Source: JAPUDS01 sp964536265 (GTDB lineage: Bacteria > Patescibacteriota > Saccharimonadia > Saccharimonadales > Saccharimonadaceae). From it: a stretch of 64,000 nt of DNA. Both the position numbers and the translations under genes were made by a program. The stretch covers positions 38,140-102,139 of the forward strand of contig CAZHVV010000004.1 in assembly GCA_964536265.1 (NCBI GenBank), written 5' to 3'. Numbering within the stretch: position 1 is the first letter of the stretch; each line of letters begins with the position of its first letter. The notes under the pieces are model-generated. The model searched no databases, was not told the origin of the DNA, and saw only the letters and a list, made by a program, of their open reading frames with translations. Below, in pieces: positions 42,538 to 47,073 of this stretch.

Positions 42538-42780
42538 GTAACCCACATTATTTTATAAGGGCGGACTGGTCTGAACCATAAATAGACCTAGACTCGAATT
42601 GTCGAGCGACACTTAACAAGTCAGCCAGACGCGTACCGATAGGTACATACATAAGTAAATGAGAATCCTACTTAGTCGGCAGAACCTTTGACGGAGTTAA
42701 CAGCTACGGACACTAGAATGCAAAGCTCGAACGTATTTACGTTCACACACCATTTATAGGTGTGCTCAGTAATGAGTGAG
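42538..42780 (+). ncRNA. hairpin-rich leader or control RNA upstream of rep
   Basis: Seven simple hairpins in a row: GGTCT/AGACC (42568-42588), CTCGA-ATTG-TCGAG (42593-42606), GTACC-GATA-GGTAC (42633-42646), TAAGTA/TACTTA (42652-42674), GAACGT-ATTT-ACGTTC (42729-42744), CACACC/GGTGTG (42746-42764) and CTCA-GTAA-TGAG (42765-42776). No protein gene fits. In a plasmid-derived context this may be a replication-control RNA or leader. No known family recognised. Confidence 0.5.
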
Positions 42781-42896
42781 TTTTGATGTGTCCTTTTTAG
42801 TACTCAAAAATGGTTCTTTATCTTAGTCGTTATACAGCCGCCCAGAAATGGACGGCATTTTATATATCAACTAATGAATCTGTAAAGGAGAATTCC

Positions 42897-43016
42897 ATGG
42901 ATTCAAGAAAGAACCAAAACCAGCACACGGTGGGCGCAAAGGACTCAGTCTTGCGCCCGCGTGCGGGCCTGTCCTGTAACTTGATTAACAGGACAGAAGT
43001 AGGGTCATTATTATGA
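42897..43016 (+). CDS. 39-residue ORF coupled to rep
   Basis: AAAGGAGA lies at optimal distance before the ATG, and its stop overlaps the rep start (ATGA). The peptide is basic and of no known family. Its coding sequence contains three GC-rich hairpins including the candidate replication origin, so it may serve mainly as a translated leader that couples rep expression to origin state. Confidence 0.5.
   Translation: MDSRKNQNQHTVGAKDSVLRPRAGLSCNLINRTEVGSLL
42932..42996 (+). other. candidate double-strand origin (nick-site hairpin) of rolling-circle replication
   Basis: GGGCGCAA/TTGCGCCC (42932-42958) and GCCCGC/GCGGGC (42955-42968) are alternative stems. Next to them CTGTCCTGT/ACAGGACAG (42969-42996) holds a 10-nt loop containing CTTGATT. 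The pC194/pUB110 plasmid family is nicked at CTTG-ATA in a comparable loop, and the Rep gene begins 17 nt downstream. Confidence 0.6.
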
Positions 43017-43843
43017 CGCAAACACATATAATGCACCTTGCCGTCGAGGAGATTGAAGCAACATTTAGCATATACGAGAGGGTTAAGTTCTACCCTGAGG
43101 TGGTTAAGATGTATGTACCACGTTATCCAATGAGAAAGGTTAAGGAAGGTTACGAACTACGAAACCCTGAACTATACATATCATCGAATAAGGAAAAAAC
43201 TAATACAGAGTCCAACCTTGAGCGTTCGATGCGACGTTCAATCACAAATATCAAAGACTACGTTATGTGTAACGACTTTGAACTCTTCGTTACATTTACA
43301 TTTCGAGACGACCGCTATAATGTTGGCACAAAACGCGCGCAAATGCATGACTGGTTAAGAAATCAACAGAAACGTTATGGCCAATATGAATACCTTCTTG
43401 TTATGGAACTGCATAAAGATGGAGCAGTTCATTTTCATGCACTATTGAAAAACTACAAAGGTAAGCTGCGACACTCTCGTTCTGCAAAAACAGGAAAATT
43501 ATTAACAAAACGCGGGGAGCAAATATACGAACTTCCTTCCTTTACATTAGGTTTTTCGAACGTACAGAAGATTCGAGGCCAAGATAAGACCAAGATTGCA
43601 TATTATGTGACTAAGTACATTACGAAAGATATGCCGGTGCTTCCGGGTATGAATAGGTTTTGGGTATCCGCACGGCTTAAATCTCCGCTAGTGGTTTACA
43701 ATCCACCGGCTTGGTTTCACGATGAAATCCCCGTGTTCGCACACAGCTCAGAGTACGGCACAACCTATATCTTCCCTTACTCGTCTAAGCTCAGTGAGTT
43801 CCGTATGCTCAATGCGCTTCCCGGGGGAGAGACGCCTGAGTAA
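43013..43843 (+). CDS. rolling-circle replication initiator (HUH Rep)
   Basis: 276 residues. Motif I ELFVTFTFRDDR, motif II AVHFHALL (H-x-H of the HUH metal site) and motif III IAYYVTKYITKD (catalytic Tyr with Lys four residues on) follow the order and spacing of single-strand nickases. The protein resembles phage or plasmid replication-associated proteins (G2P/ORF2 type). It would nick the origin just upstream and start strand displacement. Translation is coupled to the 39-residue ORF through ATGA, with only a distant AGTAGGG. Confidence 0.85.
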   Translation: MTQTHIMHLAVEEIEATFSIYERVKFYPEVVKMYVPRYPMRKVKEGYELRNPELYISSNKEKTNTESNLERSMRRSITNIKDYVMCNDFELFVTFTFRDDRYNVGTKRAQMHDWLRNQQKRYGQYEYLLVMELHKDGAVHFHALLKNYKGKLRHSRSAKTGKLLTKRGEQIYELPSFTLGFSNVQKIRGQDKTKIAYYVTKYITKDMPVLPGMNRFWVSARLKSPLVVYNPPAWFHDEIPVFAHSSEYGTTYIFPYSSKLSEFRMLNALPGGETPE

Positions 43844-43847
43844 CACG

Positions 43848-43937
43848 ATGCAACTCCAACCCTGCGATTTGGAGGCATATCTTGAGTACTTCAAAGTGCT
43901 TAATGAAATTGCCGAACAGCAGGAGGAAGACGTATAA
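43848..43937 (+). CDS. 29-residue ORF after rep
   Basis: Short acidic peptide (MQLQPCDLEAYLEYFKVL...QEEDV), probably one or two helices. It starts 4 nt after the rep stop and its own stop shares bases with the next ATG (TAATG). No RBS at good distance, so it would depend on coupling. No family known; moderate doubt that it is a gene. Confidence 0.4.
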   Translation: MQLQPCDLEAYLEYFKVLNEIAEQQEEDV

Positions 43938-44077
43938 TGGAAAAGCATCCTAATCCAAGTAATACGCCTAACGATTTTTCATATCTGCTCGTAATGGGCG
44001 GTTGTGCCAAGAAGATATCCGTTAGGATGTTGGATTGGGATGCCACAACCGTCCATTTAAGTAGGAGTAGAATATGA
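43937..44077 (+). CDS. 46-residue ORF overlapping the pseudoknot and recombinase start
   Basis: AGGAGG lies 10 nt before its ATG, and its TGA overlaps the recombinase ATG. The peptide is of no known family. All three helices of the 43945-44057 pseudoknot lie within it, so the open frame may be incidental to an RNA element, or translation of it may melt the structure and expose the recombinase start. Confidence 0.4.
   Translation: MEKHPNPSNTPNDFSYLLVMGGCAKKISVRMLDWDATTVHLSRSRI
43945..44057 (+). promoter_or_regulatory. three-helix pseudoknot before the recombinase gene
   Basis: Helix A: 43945-43958 (GCATCCTAATCCAA) with 44030-44043, 14 pairs including one G-T. Helix B: 43967-43973 (CCTAACG) with 44020-44026, 7 pairs. 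Helix C: 43993-44006 with 44044-44057, 14 pairs including one G-T. The 5' strand of C lies in the loop closed by B, and its partner lies beyond A, so A/B and C cross. The RBS of the recombinase begins 3-4 nt after helix C. Confidence 0.7.
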
Positions 44078-45522
44078 AAGCATTTCTCATAGCTCGAGTA
44101 TCGACAGACGAACAGGCCGACGCCTTACCCGGTCAGGTATATCGACTTGAAGATTATGCAAATGCAAAAGGCTATGAGTACGAACTATTTCAACTGCAAG
44201 AAAGTGCCTATAGAGGTAATCGTACAAGCTTCAAAAAGATAATCGAACGTGTTCAGGAACATCACGAGCCATACGTCATTGTCTTTGATAAGATTGACCG
44301 CTATACGAGAAATTCAAACTCCGACGAGGTCATGGTACTTAACGGTCTCTGTCGTCTCGGTATGATTGAACTTCATTTTCCTTCGGATCATCTGTTTATT
44401 AACAAAGACTCATCTGCTCAAGAAAAGTTCATGCTCAATGTGGGTATTTCAAATGCTCAATACTACTCAGATTCAAGTGCGGATAACGTCAAGCGGAGGA
44501 TTGAGCAGAAACTTCGAGATGGCGAATGTATTGGCCATGTACCAATAGGATACAAGAATTTTCGGCAGGAGAATGGTAAGGCCGATGTTAAAGTCGACAC
44601 TTTTTATGCAGAAGCAGTCAAAGAGGCCTTTAAACTTTACGCCAGTGGAAACGTTGCATTACGTGATATAAGCCGCCTATGGCGCGATAAATACGCAATC
44701 GATAGACATATCAACGTCATCGCTAAAATACTGCACAATCCGTTCTACTGTGGTCTTATTAAACATAATGACAAGTTATACCCGCATAAATACGAGAAAC
44801 TCATAAGTACTGAACTGTTTGAGCAAGTGCAACAACAATTCGAGCAGTTTGCAACTAGAAAAAAACGTTGGGCAGGTATAGAGTTTCAGTATCGAGGTCT
44901 TATTACCTGTTCAGATTGTGGCAGTCGCATCACCTTTGAACGTCATAAAGAAAAGTACATCTACGCAAAGTGTGCAAGTGGGCGTGGTGTTCATATAGTT
45001 ACATACGTCGCTGAATCCAAACTAACAAGCCAATTTGAAAATCTCATTAGAGGCATTACTATTCCTGATATTGCATACAAACAAGTAAAAGAAGCTGTCG
45101 AAGGTGAGTACTCCGACAGAAAGCAATATTCAGCAGAACGTCTACGTACAATAGATACTGAACTTGCAAAATATGCTTCTCGTAAAGAAAAGATGTATGT
45201 TGACCATCTTGATGAGGTTATACCGGACGAGCTTTATAGGAAAAAGCTTGATGAATTCACAAAAGCTGAACGTATATTAAGAGAACAACGAGAAAATATC
45301 GAACTCATTACGGAAGATAAACTAGCCAACATTCTTTATCTGTTGAAACTCGCAAATAACGCGCCAAATCTCTTCAAAAAAGCAAATCAAATGCAAAAAC
45401 GGAAAATCATCAGTTTGGTATTATCGAACTTGGAACTTTCAAATAAGAAACTGAGGTGGCAATATAAAAAGCCATTCGATACAATGGCCTTTTGTGTTGA
45501 AAACGGAACTTGGTGCGGGTAG
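44074..45522 (+). CDS. large serine recombinase
   Basis: 482 residues. The resolvase domain begins AFLIARVSTDEQADALPGQ with the catalytic Ser in RVSTDEQ, then FDKIDRYTRN. A recombinase domain (GECIGHVPIGYKN through NPFYCGLIKH), a zinc ribbon (CSDCGSRITFERHKEKYIYAKC), a coiled-coil region (~340-430) and the tail KKPFDTMAF follow. It would integrate or excise the element. The last 12 nt lie inside the opposing tRNA-Gly(CCC) gene, and the KKPFDTMAF codons form the tRNA's terminator on the other strand. Confidence 0.93.
   Translation: MKAFLIARVSTDEQADALPGQVYRLEDYANAKGYEYELFQLQESAYRGNRTSFKKIIERVQEHHEPYVIVFDKIDRYTRNSNSDEVMVLNGLCRLGMIELHFPSDHLFINKDSSAQEKFMLNVGISNAQYYSDSSADNVKRRIEQKLRDGECIGHVPIGYKNFRQENGKADVKVDTFYAEAVKEAFKLYASGNVALRDISRLWRDKYAIDRHINVIAKILHNPFYCGLIKHNDKLYPHKYEKLISTELFEQVQQQFEQFATRKKRWAGIEFQYRGLITCSDCGSRITFERHKEKYIYAKCASGRGVHIVTYVAESKLTSQFENLIRGITIPDIAYKQVKEAVEGEYSDRKQYSAERLRTIDTELAKYASRKEKMYVDHLDEVIPDELYRKKLDEFTKAERILREQRENIELITEDKLANILYLLKLANNAPNLFKKANQMQKRKIISLVLSNLELSNKKLRWQYKKPFDTMAFCVENGTWCG
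45467..45493 (-). terminator. terminator of tRNA-Gly(CCC), inside the recombinase gene
   Basis: AAAAGCCATT pairs with AATGGC-C-TTTT across loop CGATAC. A run of Ts follows on the minus strand. Confidence 0.7.
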
Positions 45523-45585
45523 AGAGAGTCGAACTCTCGTTTCTACCTTGGGAAGGTAGCATAATAGCCGTTATACGATACCCGC
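45511..45585 (-). tRNA. tRNA-Gly(CCC)
   Basis: Acceptor GCGGGTA, anticodon loop TTCCCAA, T-loop TTCGACT, encoded CCA. Its 3' end overlaps the recombinase stop, a typical position for an attachment site. Confidence 0.93.
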
Positions 45586-45657
45586 AAATTAACAGAGACA
45601 ATTATAGCATAGGGAGCTTGCCCTTTCGCCTCTGTTCGGCTACAATTATTGGCGCGT

Positions 45658-45733
45658 GGCTCTTTAGCTCAGTTGGTAGAGCAGAGGCCTGAAGAGCCTT
45701 GTGTCCCCAGTTCAAGTCTGGGAGGAGCCACCA
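45658..45733 (+). tRNA. tRNA-Phe(GAA)
   Basis: Acceptor GGCTCTT, D-loop with GG, anticodon loop CTGAAGA, T-loop TTCAAGT, encoded CCA. TACAAT at ~45641 is the probable -10. Confidence 0.95.
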
Positions 45734-45772
45734 AAGTAAAACACCCTGGATATCTAGGGTGTTTTACTTTGG
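45731..45772. terminator. CCA-to-CCA hairpin between convergent tRNA-Phe and tRNA-Leu
   Basis: 17-bp perfect stem, CCAAAGTAAAACACCCT with its complement. The outer three pairs are the CCA tails of the two tRNAs themselves. Loop GGATATCT. It can act in both directions. Confidence 0.85.
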
Positions 45773-45855
45773 TGCGCGGGGCGGGACTTGAACCCGCAAG
45801 CCTTGTGGGCAAGAGATTTTAAGTCTCTCGTGTATACCGATTCCACCACCCGCGC
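45770..45855 (-). tRNA. tRNA-Leu(UAA)
   Basis: Class II tRNA, acceptor GCGCGGG, anticodon loop CTTAAAA, long variable arm, T-loop TTCAAGT, encoded CCA. Confidence 0.95.
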
Positions 45856-45906
45856 AAGTAAGTAGTATGCCTTCATTCTATCAGACGGTACTACTTATGA
45901 AAATTA

Positions 45907-46251
45907 CTATTTGGTATGGTTTTGGTTTTGTTCAACCAACTTTGAGGCAACGTTAACCACGAGGGAAGCGAGCGCGATTGTTGCGAGACTGCTAAATGAG
46001 CGCCAAACAACCTCACCCGTGTCATTGCCGAAAACATCCCAAATGGCTAGAAGCGAGATTGTTGCGAACAGTACTGCGCTAATGATAAGAACGATTGCTG
46101 TGATTCTATTGATTTTGCGAAAAATACTATCTGGGTGTGATTCTGTGACAAAGCCTGTTGGCGTAGAAGGCATAGTAACAGTTGGTTGTTGTGGAATGTT
46201 TTCAGTAGTTGGTTGCTGATTGGTGTTTGCTTGCTGATGGTCTTCTGGCAT
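45907..46251 (-). CDS. small membrane protein, two helices
   Basis: 114 residues. A Gln/Pro/Thr-rich N-terminus (ANTNQQPTTENIPQQPTV) is followed by two hydrophobic helices (ITAIVLIISAVLFATISLLAIW and SLATIALASLVVNVASKLV). No family recognised. I chose the ATG behind AAGGGGGA. Extending the frame upstream would run through the tRNA-Cys gene. It begins 16 nt after the tRNA-Cys 3' end on the same strand, so the two may share a transcript. Confidence 0.65.
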   Translation of the reverse strand: MPEDHQQANTNQQPTTENIPQQPTVTMPSTPTGFVTESHPDSIFRKINRITAIVLIISAVLFATISLLAIWDVFGNDTGEVVWRSFSSLATIALASLVVNVASKLVEQNQNHTK

Positions 46252-46267
46252 AGTCCCCCTTAAATTA

Positions 46268-46341
46268 TGGAGGCACGTATGGGAGTTGCACCCATCTAAA
46301 CGGTTTTGCAGACCGTCGCGTAACTGCTCCGCCAACGCGCC
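46268..46341 (-). tRNA. tRNA-Cys(GCA) with altered elbow
   Basis: Acceptor GGCGCGT/ACGTGCC, U73 (a Cys identity base), anticodon loop CTGCAAA, encoded CCA. The D-loop reads A at position 18 and the T-loop is TGCAACT, with G at position 55, so the normal G18-Psi55 contact is replaced. Confidence 0.92.
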
Positions 46342-46455
46342 ATCTTTGTCCATTATAGCAAAGCCCTTGCTAAAAGCGTCTCTGTTTTCTATACTATTAT
46401 TTGCCTTGTACAACTCAAACTAGGTTTAGGCTATAGAAGAGTTGGCCCGTGTGAA

Positions 46456-46554
46456 GTACGCCGAAGGCTATACTGAACACGGAAAAGGAGGAAGCGACGA
46501 AGATTTGTAGCTTTTGGTCTTGCCAAAACGTACGATTAAAGTCGATTCCGACGC
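46456..46554 (+). repeat. tRNA-upstream two-hairpin element, copy 1
   Basis: Hairpin 1 GTACGCCGAAGGCTATAC (46456-46473), a 38-nt purine-rich linker with GGAGGAAGCGACGAAGA, hairpin 2 TTTTGG-TCTTG-CCAAAA (46512-46528), then 26 nt with GTCGATTCCGACG to the 5' end of tRNA-Gly(GCC). A homologous copy precedes tRNA-Ala(GGC). Confidence 0.65.
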
Positions 46555-46630
46555 GCGGGTGTAGCTCAGTTGTTAGAGCGCTTCCTTGCCATGGAAGAGG
46601 TCCAGAGTTAGAGTCTCTGTACCCGCACCA
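46555..46630 (+). tRNA. tRNA-Gly(GCC) with U19/A56
   Basis: Acceptor GCGGGTG/TACCCGC, anticodon loop TTGCCAT, encoded CCA. The D-loop is AGTTGTTA (T at position 19) and the T-loop is TTAGAGT (A at 56). The near-universal G19-C56 pair is thus replaced by a compensating U-A. Confidence 0.92.
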
Positions 46631-46671
46631 AATGTAATGCCCCAACCTCGCCGTTGGGGTTTTACATTTGG
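46628..46671 (+). terminator. CCA-anchored hairpin after tRNA-Gly(GCC)
   Basis: 19-position stem starting at the tRNA CCA, with one T-T mismatch and one G-T pair, loop CTCGCC. No U-run follows directly. Confidence 0.7.
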
Positions 46672-46685
46672 TATGAATGAGAATT

Positions 46686-46703
46686 TCTAACTCTGGACCT
46701 CTT
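46686..46703 (-). repeat. 18-nt inverted copy of the tRNA-Gly(GCC) variable/T arm
   Basis: TCTAACTCTGGACCTCTT is the exact reverse complement of 46595-46612 within the tRNA (AAGAGGTCCAGAGTTAGA). It lies 56 nt downstream of the tRNA end. Confidence 0.8.
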
Positions 46704-46719
46704 AAAAATAAGCAATACT

Positions 46720-46742
46720 AGACACTTCAGTGTCTTTTTTCT
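46720..46742 (+). terminator. terminator downstream of tRNA-Gly(GCC)
   Basis: AGACAC-TTCA-GTGTCT followed by six Ts. Confidence 0.85.
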
Positions 46743-46804
46743 TTATAGTAGGTATATACTAGACAGGCGTTATAATAAAGCAATCAACTCAAAAGGAGAT
46801 AGCC

Positions 46805-46996
46805 ATGGTTACAGGATATTGCGTGAAATGTAAGGAAAAAGGCGTTGAGCTTTCAGCACCAGAAATCGTCCAAACTAAAAAGGGTGGTTTCATGGCCAAG
46901 GGCAAGCATCAAACATGCGGAACGACTGTTTGTGCAATGATGTCAAAGGACAATGCCGAAAAAGCAGTTAAAGAGGGCGCAACAAAGGCCTACTAA
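46805..46996 (+). CDS. DUF5679-like small zinc-ribbon protein
   Basis: 63 residues. YCVKCKEKGVELSAPEIVQTK, then GKHQTCGTTVC: two Cys pairs able to hold zinc, as in DUF5679 proteins (often YCVKCR...CPVCGT). The second pair is spaced C-x4-C rather than C-x2-C. Role unknown, perhaps nucleic-acid binding. TATAAT near 46770 and AAGGAG before the ATG give a conventional, well-expressed gene with its own terminator. Confidence 0.8.
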   Translation: MVTGYCVKCKEKGVELSAPEIVQTKKGGFMAKGKHQTCGTTVCAMMSKDNAEKAVKEGATKAY

Positions 46997-47016
46997 GCTA
47001 ACATTTAGCTACGGCA

Positions 47017-47046
47017 CAAAATTCCAGCCCCTGTGGCTGGAATTTT
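47017..47046. terminator. bidirectional terminator between the DUF5679 gene and the surface-protein gene
   Basis: AAAATTCCAGCC-CCTGT-GGCTGGAATTTT with T-runs on both strands. Confidence 0.9.
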
Positions 47047-47073
47047 TGTAATATGTGACTAACTCCTTAAAAG

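Noticed and set aside
46415..46645. 76-residue minus-strand frame beginning MGHYIWCGYRDSN
   Set aside because: It runs antisense through tRNA-Gly(GCC) and the upstream element. Such frames are by-products of tRNA sequence.
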